A stretch of DNA of 9,604 nucleotides from a bacterium UBP11_UBA4055. Lineage in GTDB: Bacteria; UBA4055. Positions 1 through 7,218 of this stretch are shown one piece after another. The stretch is from positions 7,458 to 17,061 of the forward strand of contig DFZN01000051.1 in assembly GCA_002382735.1 (NCBI GenBank), given 5' to 3'. A program made the position numbers and the translations under genes. How positions within the stretch are numbered: the stretch's first letter is position 1; every line of letters starts with the position of its first letter. The notes under the pieces were generated by a model, which saw nothing but the letters and a program-made list of their open reading frames with translations, was not told the origin of the DNA and searched no databases.

Positions 1-1587
1 ATCAATCCCGGATATTACGGAAAAGTAGATCTTTCAATGATCCCGACTGATAATATAGCAAAGATCAAGATCATAAAAGGTCCTGCCTCTGTAGCTTACG
101 GTACAAATAATAACGGCGGTGTCATCAATATCATCACAAAGAACGGCAATGAAAAACCTCAGACTAAACTTAGCGGAATGTTCGGCGATAACGGGTTCAG
201 TCATTTAAACTTCAATCACTCATACAGGATCGCCAATATAAGTTACTGGGTCTCGGGATATTACCAGCACAGAAACGCTTTCAGGCTTTCAGAGGATTAT
301 GTACCTCCGCAGATACAGCCGACAGAAGACGGAGGGCTCAGGAACAACAGCTTCTATGAGAAATGGGGTACTGACGCTAAAATATCATACACAACAGCCT
401 CAAAAAGTGTTTACTCTCTGTCTCTCGGATATAATTCAGCGGAAAAGGAAGTGCCGTACGCATCTTCATATACTTACGATCCCAGATTCTTCTACTTTCC
501 GGAATGGTACAGATATCATGGAAGCTTAACAGGATACTGGGTGCTTAACGGTAAATCTGACCTTAAAGGGATCATTACCGCAGATTCTTATCAGGACAGG
601 CTCTTAAGTTATTCAGACGCGGAGTTCAATGAAGTTGACCGGGATTCATGGCTGAAAAATTATACTGTAGGAACTCTCTGGTCTGGTTCTTATGTTGTTA
701 ACAGTACTAACGAACTTACATACGGACTAAGCACTTTAAGATATTACCTTAAAAAATGGAATGTGGGCGAACCTAAACTTATAAGAGAGGTTCAGACAGG
801 TAACACATACGCTGAGTATTTATTTAAACCCCGTGATGAACTGAATTTTAAAGCCGGTTTGTCGATGAACAGTTTTTACAAGAACAGCGACGGGATTACA
901 GATAATAACCTAGGTTACTCTGTTTCTTCGGAGTGGACTGTTTTTAAAGGTCTGAGTACGGAAGCCGGTGTTTCGCAGACATACAGGTTCCCGACCATGC
1001 ACGAGCTTTACAGCACTACCGGCGGCAACGAGGAACTTGATCCGGAAAAATGCCTGAAATATGAACTTACTCTGAAGGCTGAACGCCAATTCACTGAAGC
1101 TCATTTGAAAACATCTCTGGAAACATCCGTATTCCTGAACGATATCGAAGACCTGATCGAGAGACAGGCTGAAACTGATATTTATGACAACATTGACGCC
1201 AAGATCGCAGGCATAGGAATAAACACTGAAACTGAAATTGCGGAGAAACTGACCGTCGGATTAGGATATACTCACCTTGAACCTTATGACTGGGGTATCG
1301 GGATGCTCTATGATTCGCCGAGAGATAAATTCAAAACAGACATAAAACTTGAATTTCAGGATTTTATAATAAATTACGAATTCAATTATAACGGTGAAAG
1401 AGATACGGAAGGGACAAGAATTCTGTCTCCGTATCAGGTTCATTCCGCCGCTGTTCACTATATGCCGGTCAAGATGCTCGAACTTCATCTTAAGGCTGAT
1501 AATATCTTTGATGAGAATTACGAGGAAGAAGTCGGATTCCCTGCACCGGGAAGAATGATAACAGGCGGCATTACAATCATGTTTTAG
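1..1587 (+). CDS. TonB-dependent outer-membrane receptor, 5' end missing
   Basis: The frame is open from the first base, so the gene begins before the window; the ATG at 37 is internal. The first visible ~50 residues are the end of the plug domain: a run IAKIKIIKGPASVAYG followed by GGVINIITK, the classic plug signature. The remaining ~480 residues are rich in alternating aromatic strands typical of a 22-strand barrel and end in a terminal Phe (ITIMF). Near the end, NIFDENYEEEVGFPAPGR matches the pattern seen in BtuB-type (cobalamin) and related receptors. The barrel length also fits the smaller BtuB-size class. The protein would sit in the outer membrane and take up a scarce ligand using TonB energy. 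The lipoprotein gene follows after 9 bases, so the receptor is probably the first known step of the downstream ECF uptake system. Ligand identity is inference. Signal peptide, TonB box and any upstream riboswitch lie outside the window. Confidence 0.95.
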   Translation: MNPGYYGKVDLSMIPTDNIAKIKIIKGPASVAYGTNNNGGVINIITKNGNEKPQTKLSGMFGDNGFSHLNFNHSYRIANISYWVSGYYQHRNAFRLSEDYVPPQIQPTEDGGLRNNSFYEKWGTDAKISYTTASKSVYSLSLGYNSAEKEVPYASSYTYDPRFFYFPEWYRYHGSLTGYWVLNGKSDLKGIITADSYQDRLLSYSDAEFNEVDRDSWLKNYTVGTLWSGSYVVNSTNELTYGLSTLRYYLKKWNVGEPKLIREVQTGNTYAEYLFKPRDELNFKAGLSMNSFYKNSDGITDNNLGYSVSSEWTVFKGLSTEAGVSQTYRFPTMHELYSTTGGNEELDPEKCLKYELTLKAERQFTEAHLKTSLETSVFLNDIEDLIERQAETDIYDNIDAKIAGIGINTETEIAEKLTVGLGYTHLEPYDWGIGMLYDSPRDKFKTDIKLEFQDFIINYEFNYNGERDTEGTRILSPYQVHSAAVHYMPVKMLELHLKADNIFDENYEEEVGFPAPGRMITGGITIMF

Positions 1588-1591
1588 GGAG
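1587..1591 (+). promoter_or_regulatory. Ribosome binding site of the lipoprotein gene
   Basis: GGGAG lies 5 bases before the ATG at 1597 and overlaps the last base of the receptor stop codon. This supports that start and translational coupling to the receptor gene. Confidence 0.6.
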
Positions 1592-1596
1592 AAGTC

Positions 1597-2658
1597 ATGA
1601 ATTTTTTCAAAAATACAATAGTACTTATATCGGTCGTGCTGGTTGCACTGACCGGATGCTCCAAAGTTAAGGAAACTAAAAAAAACGGGAATGACAGTTT
1701 CGTGATCGCTGCCGGCGGTAAAGAGATCACTGTAAATGTATCTGAACTTTCAAGCAGTTTTGCCCCTGTAAACACAGATGTAATTTCGATCAACTCGTCA
1801 GGCGAAGAAAATAAGATGAATGTTACGGGCGTACCGCTGATGGAAGTGCTAAGGTCAAAGGGGATCGACCTGACTTCGTTTAATTCTGTCAAACCGGTTT
1901 CCTGTGATGGATATTCGATCGAAATACCTGAAGATATCCTTAAGAAAAGAGAAATCCTGCTTGCGTATAAGATCGATGGACAGCCCATTAATGATAAGAG
2001 TAAGCCCGTTAGGATAATCGTTCCGGATGAAAGAGCTATGTACTGGGCAAGAAATGTGGTAAAAATTGAATTGCTCGATAAAAGAGAAACTGTTGAAACG
2101 GGAAAAATAGTTTTTCTTGAAACAGCCTACAAAAATCTTGAAAAGACGAAATACATGTATCAGGACTCGTATGATCCCGCTGTAAAGATCAGCGATCTGC
2201 TCTCGAAATACGGTTCTACAAGCGGTAATGAGCTGTATTTTGTTTCAAGAGACGGTCTTAAAAGAACTGAAACCAAAGAGAACGCGCTTGTATCTCTTAT
2301 TAAAATAAGCGGAAAGGCAAGCCCTCTTTTTCTTTCTCCCGATCTGCCGGGCGGAATGTTTATTAAGGAAATAATGACATTCAAGCACGATAATATTTGC
2401 TTTTTCAGCTTGGAAAGTTTCGGAAAAATAACCGAAAGCACAGACGGTTCTTTAAATGTAAATGAAGTTATAAAAAAAACCGAAATGGGTGAAAGTGAAG
2501 CTTATCAAGTAACATCTCTTGACGGAAGCAAGACTGCGGTTTCAGCTAAGGAGCTTGATGTCTCAAAGATTTCTTTAAATGACGGAATATACAGCCTGAT
2601 AAATTCTGACGGTGTAAAAACTGTTAATAACATTATTTCAATAGAAAAAGCGGAATAA
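1597..2658 (+). CDS. Lipoprotein with tandem degenerate molybdopterin-binding-fold domains
   Basis: Residues 1-20 form a lipoprotein signal peptide ending in a lipobox (ALTG before Cys21); residue 22 is Ser, not Asp, so outer-membrane sorting is possible if E. coli rules apply. Residues ~43-160 resemble the oxidoreductase molybdopterin-binding (sulfite-oxidase-like) domain: VTGVPLMEVLRSKGI, then SCDGYSIEIP, LLAYKIDGQPI, PVRIIVPDE and a closing VVKIEL strand. By eye, residues ~168-263 (VKISDLLSKYG, VSRDGL, PLFLSPDLPGG) and ~285-350 (LNVNEVIKK, VTSLDGS, IISIE) look like two more decayed copies. The Mo-ligating Cys of true sulfite-oxidase-family enzymes, expected before the TGVPL segment, is absent; besides Cys21 only Cys103 and Cys268 are present. 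A binding role rather than catalysis is therefore likely. It sits between a TonB receptor and an ECF S component, which suggests a ligand-capture protein. The exact ligand is unknown. Confidence 0.85.
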   Translation: MNFFKNTIVLISVVLVALTGCSKVKETKKNGNDSFVIAAGGKEITVNVSELSSSFAPVNTDVISINSSGEENKMNVTGVPLMEVLRSKGIDLTSFNSVKPVSCDGYSIEIPEDILKKREILLAYKIDGQPINDKSKPVRIIVPDERAMYWARNVVKIELLDKRETVETGKIVFLETAYKNLEKTKYMYQDSYDPAVKISDLLSKYGSTSGNELYFVSRDGLKRTETKENALVSLIKISGKASPLFLSPDLPGGMFIKEIMTFKHDNICFFSLESFGKITESTDGSLNVNEVIKKTEMGESEAYQVTSLDGSKTAVSAKELDVSKISLNDGIYSLINSDGVKTVNNIISIEKAE

Positions 2659-2659
2659 A

Positions 2660-3199
2660 TTGAAAAGGTTCACAATAAACCAGCTCGTAATTATCGGTCT
2701 CGTAGCTGCTCTCGGGATAGCCACAAAACCAATAGTAGTGCCTCTTGTTCATATTATAACGGGGCCGCTTTTTATTCCGGGAGGTTCTCTCGCCGGCGGA
2801 TTCTATATGCTGTGGCTGGTGCTGGGCGCAGGCATGATAAAAAAAACAGGCTCCGGAACTGTGATCGCACTGACGCAGGCACTGCTTGCCATAGTACTCG
2901 GAATCTACGGCACTCACGGAATTGTCAGTTTGCTGACCTACACATTACCGGGAATTGCAGCAGACCTGGTTTTCTTTTTCTCTGTAAATAAGAAATATAA
3001 TCTCATACACTATTTTCTGGCAGGCGCGCTTGCAAATACATGCGGAGCGTTCACTGTCAATCTTTTCATATTCCGGCTTCCTCTGATACCGCTGATTCTT
3101 TCACTGAGCATAGCCCTCTTTTCAGGCGGACTGGGCGGCATAATCGCTTATAATCTTAACGGTAAACTGAGTAAACTCAAGGTGCTGAATGAAGGATAA
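2660..3199 (+). CDS. ECF transporter S component (substrate-specific membrane subunit)
   Basis: A 179-residue integral membrane protein with about five to six hydrophobic segments and a short basic C-terminus, the normal size for an S component. Visible landmarks are GPLFIPGGSLAGGFYMLW (residues 35-52), a polar GIYGTHGIVSLLTYTLPG (81-98), and Gly-rich last helices (SGGLGG at 155-160). The PGG-AGGFYM and THGIVSLL patterns recall the YkoE-like group of S components, whose characterised member imports the thiamine precursor HMP. This similarity is from memory and does not define the substrate. The start is TTG at 2660, one base after the preceding stop, giving the natural beginning MKRFTINQL. 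The next in-frame ATG (residue 50) would delete the first helix. Only a weak GGA precedes it, so translation may be coupled to the lipoprotein gene. With the downstream A, A and T genes it makes a dedicated group I ECF importer. Confidence 0.85.
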   Translation: MKRFTINQLVIIGLVAALGIATKPIVVPLVHIITGPLFIPGGSLAGGFYMLWLVLGAGMIKKTGSGTVIALTQALLAIVLGIYGTHGIVSLLTYTLPGIAADLVFFFSVNKKYNLIHYFLAGALANTCGAFTVNLFIFRLPLIPLILSLSIALFSGGLGGIIAYNLNGKLSKLKVLNEG

Positions 3200-4625
3200 C
3201 AGAATAATCCTGACAGTTATTTTTTCCCTTTTAACTGCAGCTCTGATCTATTTGCTGTTGAATCGGCCTGATCGCGGATATATCCCCTATCTCAAAGTGG
3301 CAGGCGATGTTAAAAATGTTCTGTATTTCAATAATTTTGAAAAAAACGAAAAGCAGGTTTTAAAAACAGTTATTGAAAAAGCTGTTCCTTTAGGTGAAGA
3401 ATATGATGTTCTGCTAACGGGCAGCGACGGACTAATAGCAAAGATCGATAATAGAACTGACGGGACTTACCTCAATTTTTCAACCAGGAACGGATGGGAA
3501 ATACTGAACGAAAATCACCCTGTAAGCAGCCAGATAAAGCATTTGAAGGAAATTATCGTTATAAACAGGGAGGAAAATGCGGAAAACTCATTGTTTATCT
3601 TCGATACGGAAAAAAACACTGTGTCAATAACACCCGGGCAGCTTTATGAGAAATCTCTGACCCGAACTCTTAATTTTAAAGGGAAATCGAATATAGTCAG
3701 AGAAACAGGCGAATATTCGGTATCCGTCTATACAACAGAGTTTTTATACCCGCTCGAAGAATTCATCGGCAAAAAAAATGCGGCTTATATGATCATTGAC
3801 GGCAGCGGAAAAAATCACTACATCCGCAGTCCCGGATATTTAATCTATAAGGACAACCGGATAGATTACCTTGACCCCGGTAAGAAGAATGAAATAAAAG
3901 ATATAAAAGGTATCCTGTCTGATCCCCCGTCTGTCAGCAATACAGGCGCATATCACGATGCGTTAAAGTTTATCGGAGAGGGTAAAAAAGTAATGGTTAT
4001 ATTTCTTGACGGCTTTTCCTACTCTCAATATGACTATGCTCTAAAAAACGGTTACAGTCCTTATCTTGCGTCACTGCCTAAAGCTGAAAAAGCCACGACA
4101 TATTTTAAACCGGTCACCAATGTCGGTTTTGCTGCAATGATCACAGGTACGGGGCCTGATGAGAACGGCATACATGATCGCAGCTATAGAAATTTAAAAT
4201 CATCTATCTTTACCGTGCTGAAAGAAAAAGGCCTTAAAAGTCTGCTTGTAGAGGCTGATGTCAGAATACTGGATCACGGGGCTAATGAAATTCTTAACAT
4301 TGACAGGAATAAGAACGGCAGCATAGACGATGAAGTCTTTGAAACTGCGGTGAAAGAACTCTCCATCGGATATGATTATATGATGGTCCATTTTCATAAA
4401 ATAGACGACTGCGGACACAGTTTCGGACCATTCGGGAAAGAAACTCTTGAGCAGATAAGAATTTCAGACGAATATGTTGAGGAGTTGGTTAGAAACTTCA
4501 ACGGTAAAATAATCATAACCGCTGATCACGGTATGCATAAAACTGAAACGGGCGGATCGCATGGTCAGGCAAGATATGAGGATTTTATTGTTCCGTACCT
4601 AACTATTGACGGAGGTGCTCAATAA
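3189..4625 (+). CDS. Membrane-anchored alkaline-phosphatase-superfamily phosphodiesterase
   Basis: 478 residues with an N-terminal hydrophobic anchor (about 7-24), so the bulk should face the periplasm. The C-terminal half (about 265-478) is a type I phosphodiesterase/nucleotide pyrophosphatase-like domain of the alkaline phosphatase superfamily. The expected two-metal ligands are all visible: Asp274 (IFLDGF), nucleophile Thr310 (PVTNVGFAAMITG), Asp406 and His410 (DDCGH), Asp446-His447 (TADHGMH) and His458 (GGSHG). It should therefore be catalytically competent on a phosphodiester, pyrophosphate or phosphomonoester. An EF-hand-like loop (DRNKNGSIDDE, from 372) is inserted in the domain. Residues ~40-250 are not a known catalytic domain; two stretches (~55-127 and ~185-247) resemble the degenerate repeats of the neighbouring lipoprotein. 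The gene overlaps the S-component gene by 11 bases. Its place inside an ECF operon suggests it trims the ligand before import, for example a nucleotide-linked cofactor. That is inference. Confidence 0.88.
   Translation: MKDNRIILTVIFSLLTAALIYLLLNRPDRGYIPYLKVAGDVKNVLYFNNFEKNEKQVLKTVIEKAVPLGEEYDVLLTGSDGLIAKIDNRTDGTYLNFSTRNGWEILNENHPVSSQIKHLKEIIVINREENAENSLFIFDTEKNTVSITPGQLYEKSLTRTLNFKGKSNIVRETGEYSVSVYTTEFLYPLEEFIGKKNAAYMIIDGSGKNHYIRSPGYLIYKDNRIDYLDPGKKNEIKDIKGILSDPPSVSNTGAYHDALKFIGEGKKVMVIFLDGFSYSQYDYALKNGYSPYLASLPKAEKATTYFKPVTNVGFAAMITGTGPDENGIHDRSYRNLKSSIFTVLKEKGLKSLLVEADVRILDHGANEILNIDRNKNGSIDDEVFETAVKELSIGYDYMMVHFHKIDDCGHSFGPFGKETLEQIRISDEYVEELVRNFNGKIIITADHGMHKTETGGSHGQARYEDFIVPYLTIDGGAQ
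4611..4615 (+). promoter_or_regulatory. Ribosome binding site within the end of the phosphodiesterase gene
   Basis: A strong GGAGG lies 9 bases before the ATG at 4625, inside the last codons of the phosphodiesterase gene. It supports the start chosen for the small anchored protein, whose ATG overlaps the upstream TAA by one base (TAATG). Confidence 0.65.
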
Positions 4626-5137
4626 TGAAAAAAACAGTTATCGTTATTATGTCAGTTTTGGCTGTCGTAATCGCTCTGACCGCCTATCTGAACAAAGAAT
4701 ATGCTTCAAAAAGAGCGGATATAGAGAATAAGGCGGGATTTTTATTAAAGGAAAACGGATCGGAAGTTTCAACACTCTATCTTGACGACATCAGATCGGC
4801 GGGAGCGGAATCTTTTAAAGCTGTTCTTAAAACAAGCGGAAAAGAACCTGAATATCACGATTACGAGGGTACTCAGTTAAAGAACCTGATCAAGGCCGCG
4901 GGCATAGAATTAAGCGGCAAAACGACCGTTGTTGTAACAGCCGTTGACGGTTATTCGATAGCATATCCTGTTGAAGATATCCTGAGCGAAAAAAACGCAT
5001 ATCTTTCATACGCAAGCGACGGTGAACTTTTAAAGAATAGAGAGGAAGGCGGGAGAGGACCGTATCAGGTCATAATTCTAAGCGACAAATTCAGTAACAG
5101 AAGGTGCAAGCACGCGGTGGAAATGGATGTCAGATAA
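4625..5137 (+). CDS. Anchored single-domain protein of the molybdopterin-binding (sulfite-oxidase) fold
   Basis: 170 residues. Residues 4-21 form a hydrophobic signal anchor without a lipobox Cys, so the rest should be periplasmic and tethered to the inner membrane or released by cleavage. Residues ~50-170 show the short stand-alone version of the oxidoreductase molybdopterin-binding domain: YEGTQLKNLIKAAGI (80-94), TVVVTAVDGYSIAYPVEDIL (101-120), YLSYASDGELL, a Gly-rich GGRGPYQVIIL (142-152), and a closing FSNRRCKHAVEMDV. The only cysteine is Cys161, near the end and not at the metal-ligand position of sulfite-oxidase-type enzymes. This again suggests ligand binding or handover rather than redox catalysis. 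It is much better conserved than the lipoprotein repeats. Its gene is wedged between the phosphodiesterase and the first ATPase (10-base overlap with the latter), so it probably works at the ECF transporter. Databases would likely label it a molybdopterin-dependent oxidoreductase, which may mislead. Confidence 0.82.
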   Translation: MKKTVIVIMSVLAVVIALTAYLNKEYASKRADIENKAGFLLKENGSEVSTLYLDDIRSAGAESFKAVLKTSGKEPEYHDYEGTQLKNLIKAAGIELSGKTTVVVTAVDGYSIAYPVEDILSEKNAYLSYASDGELLKNREEGGRGPYQVIILSDKFSNRRCKHAVEMDVR

Positions 5138-5813
5138 AAAGTACATTCTGACAGCAGAAAAAGTTTCTTTCAGATACAGCTCTGAGAAAGAATTTATTTT
5201 TCAGGATATAGACCTTAATATCTCCAGGGGAAGCATAGTTGCGATAACCGGCAAAAGCGGACAGGGCAAAACTACTCTTTGTTATCTTTTGAGCGGAATA
5301 ATACCGCGTGTTTATAAAGGTGAAATTACAGGAAGTATCAGCCTTTACGGCGAGAATGTTTCAAAGATGAAAGCCGAGTCGATCTCTTCAAAACTCGGAA
5401 TAGTTTTTCAGGATCCGGAAACTCAGCTTTTTATGCCCGAAGTTGAAGACGAACTCGCGTTCGCTCCGGAGAATTTCTGCTTTGACAGAGATGAGATAGA
5501 CAAAAGAATAAGCGGATCATTAAGAGCGGTCGGAATAGAAAATTTCAGGCATCACGAGACAGCCACATTATCCGGCGGGCAGAAACAGCTGGTGACAATA
5601 GCGTCAGTGCTGACAATGAATCCGGACTTACTTATCTTTGATGAAATTACTGCACAGGTGGATAAAAGAAGTAAACAGGCTGTAATGGATGTTATTTCTT
5701 CACTGAAAAATGAAAATAAAACGGTCATTATGGTGGATCACGACATTACCAGTCTCGAACTCGCTGATGAAGTGTATCATATTCAGAATCATAAACTGAG
5801 CAGAACGAAATGA
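5127..5813 (+). CDS. ecfA1: ECF transporter ATP-binding protein (first of two)
   Basis: 228 residues, a compact ABC ATPase of the CbiO/EcfA type on the cytoplasmic side. Visible motifs: Walker A GKSGQGKT (42-49), Q-loop FQDPETQLF (94-102, the DPE-QLF form typical of ECF ATPases), signature LSGGQKQ (148-154), Walker B LLIFDE with catalytic Glu173, D-loop region ITAQVD (174-179) and switch His205. All catalytic residues are present. The usual Pro after the Walker B Asp-Glu (DEPT) is replaced by Ile (DEIT). A GGTGG motif 6 bases upstream supports the ATG at 5127. The gene overlaps the previous one by 10 bases and the second ATPase by 4 bases (ATGA), implying coupled, roughly equal synthesis for a heterodimeric ATPase that drives the S and T components. 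The A1/A2 naming follows gene order only. Confidence 0.95.
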   Translation: MSDKKYILTAEKVSFRYSSEKEFIFQDIDLNISRGSIVAITGKSGQGKTTLCYLLSGIIPRVYKGEITGSISLYGENVSKMKAESISSKLGIVFQDPETQLFMPEVEDELAFAPENFCFDRDEIDKRISGSLRAVGIENFRHHETATLSGGQKQLVTIASVLTMNPDLLIFDEITAQVDKRSKQAVMDVISSLKNENKTVIMVDHDITSLELADEVYHIQNHKLSRTK

Positions 5814-6484
5814 ATTCTCAGACCTATATAGAAGTTAAGAATATGAGCTTTTGTTATCCCCGGTCGCAGTTCAGGCTGGAAGATATCAGTTTGCAGCTTA
5901 ACAGAAACGATATTACCGCTCTTGTCGGAGAGAACGGCAGCGGGAAAACAACGCTGGGAAAGATACTGACCGGGATACTGAAACCGGCAAGCGGTGAAAT
6001 ACAGATCGGCAAAAAGGATATCAAAACGCTTGATCTCGGTGAGATCGGGAAAAAAGTAGGTTACCTTTTTCAGAATCCCGAAAAGCAGATATTCGCGGCT
6101 TCTGTCTATGAAGATGTCAGCTTTCCGCTTGAGATCAACGGTGTATCTCCGGAAGCAATAAAAGACAGGACCGAAAGCATTCTGAAAGAACTTGAAATAG
6201 ATCATCTCAAAGATAAATACCCATTCAATCTCAGTCATGGCGAAAAGCAGAGGGTCGCTCTCGCGGGGATTCTGGTTAACGAAACGGAATATCTTATACT
6301 CGACGAGCCTACTACGGCTCTCGACACAGATAGAAAGGAGCTGCTCGGACGAATGCTTCAGAAACTTCACAGTCAGGGAACCGGAATTCTGATTATCAGC
6401 CATGATGAAATTTTTATAAATAAATTTTGCGGCCGTGTGTTAAAAATGAAACAAAAAGGCGGGATTACAGATGAAAAAGTTTGA
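5810..6484 (+). CDS. ecfA2: ECF transporter ATP-binding protein (second of two)
   Basis: 224 residues, the partner ABC ATPase. Motifs: Walker A GENGSGKTT (40-48), Q-loop FQNPEKQIF (87-95), a signature reading LSHGEKQR (141-148) instead of LSGGQ, Walker B YLILDEPT with catalytic Glu166, D-loop ALD (170-172) and switch His198. The altered signature and the first ATPase's DEIT loop make the two composite ATP sites of the dimer unequal; such asymmetry is known among heterodimeric ABC ATPases. The start codon overlaps the preceding stop as ATGA, so translation depends on the upstream gene. The end overlaps ecfT by 14 bases. Together with its neighbour and EcfT it forms the energising module. Clustering with a single S component argues for a dedicated transporter rather than a module shared among many S proteins. 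Confidence 0.95.
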   Translation: MNSQTYIEVKNMSFCYPRSQFRLEDISLQLNRNDITALVGENGSGKTTLGKILTGILKPASGEIQIGKKDIKTLDLGEIGKKVGYLFQNPEKQIFAASVYEDVSFPLEINGVSPEAIKDRTESILKELEIDHLKDKYPFNLSHGEKQRVALAGILVNETEYLILDEPTTALDTDRKELLGRMLQKLHSQGTGILIISHDEIFINKFCGRVLKMKQKGGITDEKV

Positions 6485-7205
6485 CCCGCGATCAAAGCTG
6501 ATATTCGTTATAGCCGTGTCTTCACTCGGTGTATTTATCAAAGACCTGTATTTACTTTCCGCAGTCACGATCCTCAGTTTAGCTGCAGCTCAGATGACGG
6601 GAGGAAATATTATCAGAGGGATCAGAAAACTAAAGACTCTGTATGCCATGATAATTGTGATCGCGGTTCTTCAGAGTATTTTCAATAATGAAGGCAGGGT
6701 ACTTTTTGAGTTATTTGAAATTCCGCTGATGACTACAGCCGGACTTGAAAGAGGAATTGAATTTATATTGAGAATGACTATTATTATAATTTCCGCTACG
6801 ATCATAACCACATCAACAAGCAGGGAAATGATACAGGGACTTGTGCAGCTCAAAATTCCTTATGAAATAGCTTTCCTCGTGTCTCTCGGCATAAGGTTTC
6901 TGCCTATGCTGACAGAAGAGATCAAAGATTCGTTTACAGCTTTGAAATTGAGAGGCGTAGTGCTTAAAAATATATCTTTGAAAAAGAAGATCAGGATTAT
7001 TACATATTTGTTCCTTCCCGTCATAGCGGGTACTATAAAAAAAGCTGAAAAGATCGCGCTCTCGATGGAAACTAAAGGCTTCAGAGCAAAAAAGCACAGA
7101 ACAAGCTACCTGATCTTAAAGTACTCAAAATCCGATTATTATTTGATTGCGTTCAGCATGATAATTCTGTTAACTTTCACATATTTGAACAACAAACTTA
7201 AATGA
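6471..7205 (+). CDS. ecfT: ECF transporter transmembrane coupling protein EcfT
   Basis: 244 residues with the hallmarks of EcfT/CbiQ: an N-terminal FDPRSKLI motif (4-11), several hydrophobic helices (about 11-40, 55-72, 95-115, 133-148, 176-190 and 223-240), a conserved GIRFLPMLTEEI segment (140-151), and two cytoplasmic coupling motifs that dock into the ATPases. The first reads ALKLRG (157-162). The second reads SMETKGF (198-204), where most family members have Ala-Arg-Gly, so the key Arg is a Lys. The protein links ATP hydrolysis in the two ATPases to toppling of the S component. The gene overlaps ecfA2 by 14 bases and a GGCGGG sequence precedes its ATG by 7 bases. Confidence 0.93.
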   Translation: MKKFDPRSKLIFVIAVSSLGVFIKDLYLLSAVTILSLAAAQMTGGNIIRGIRKLKTLYAMIIVIAVLQSIFNNEGRVLFELFEIPLMTTAGLERGIEFILRMTIIIISATIITTSTSREMIQGLVQLKIPYEIAFLVSLGIRFLPMLTEEIKDSFTALKLRGVVLKNISLKKKIRIITYLFLPVIAGTIKKAEKIALSMETKGFRAKKHRTSYLILKYSKSDYYLIAFSMIILLTFTYLNNKLK

Positions 7206-7207
7206 CC

Positions 7208-7212
7208 GGAGG
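7208..7212 (+). promoter_or_regulatory. Strong ribosome binding site of the mobB-like gene
   Basis: GGAGG lies 6 bases before the ATG at 7219, in the 13-base gap after ecfT. It fixes the start and suggests that the mobB-like gene is translated on its own rather than by coupling. Confidence 0.7.
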
Positions 7213-7218
7213 AAAAAT

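Noticed and set aside
37..39. ATG as the true start of the TonB-dependent receptor
   Set aside because: The frame is open to base 1 and the ATG falls in the middle of the plug domain; signal peptide and N-terminal plug must lie upstream of the window.
1584..1988. 134-codon open frame on the minus strand, with a hydrophobic, Ser/Ile/Leu-rich product
   Set aside because: It lies entirely opposite the lipoprotein gene, whose signal peptide and domain motifs are clear; the product has no recognisable motif and reads like an antisense frame.
5789..6403. 204-codon open frame on the minus strand
   Set aside because: It is antisense to the second ECF ATPase, which carries every expected motif; the minus-strand product has no recognisable domain.
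5127..7205. Cobalt or nickel transporter (CbiMNQO/NikMNQO)
   Set aside because: The ATPases and EcfT are of the general CbiO/CbiQ type, but there is no CbiM/NikM with its metal-binding N-terminal Met-His motif and no CbiN; the S component starts MKRFTINQL.
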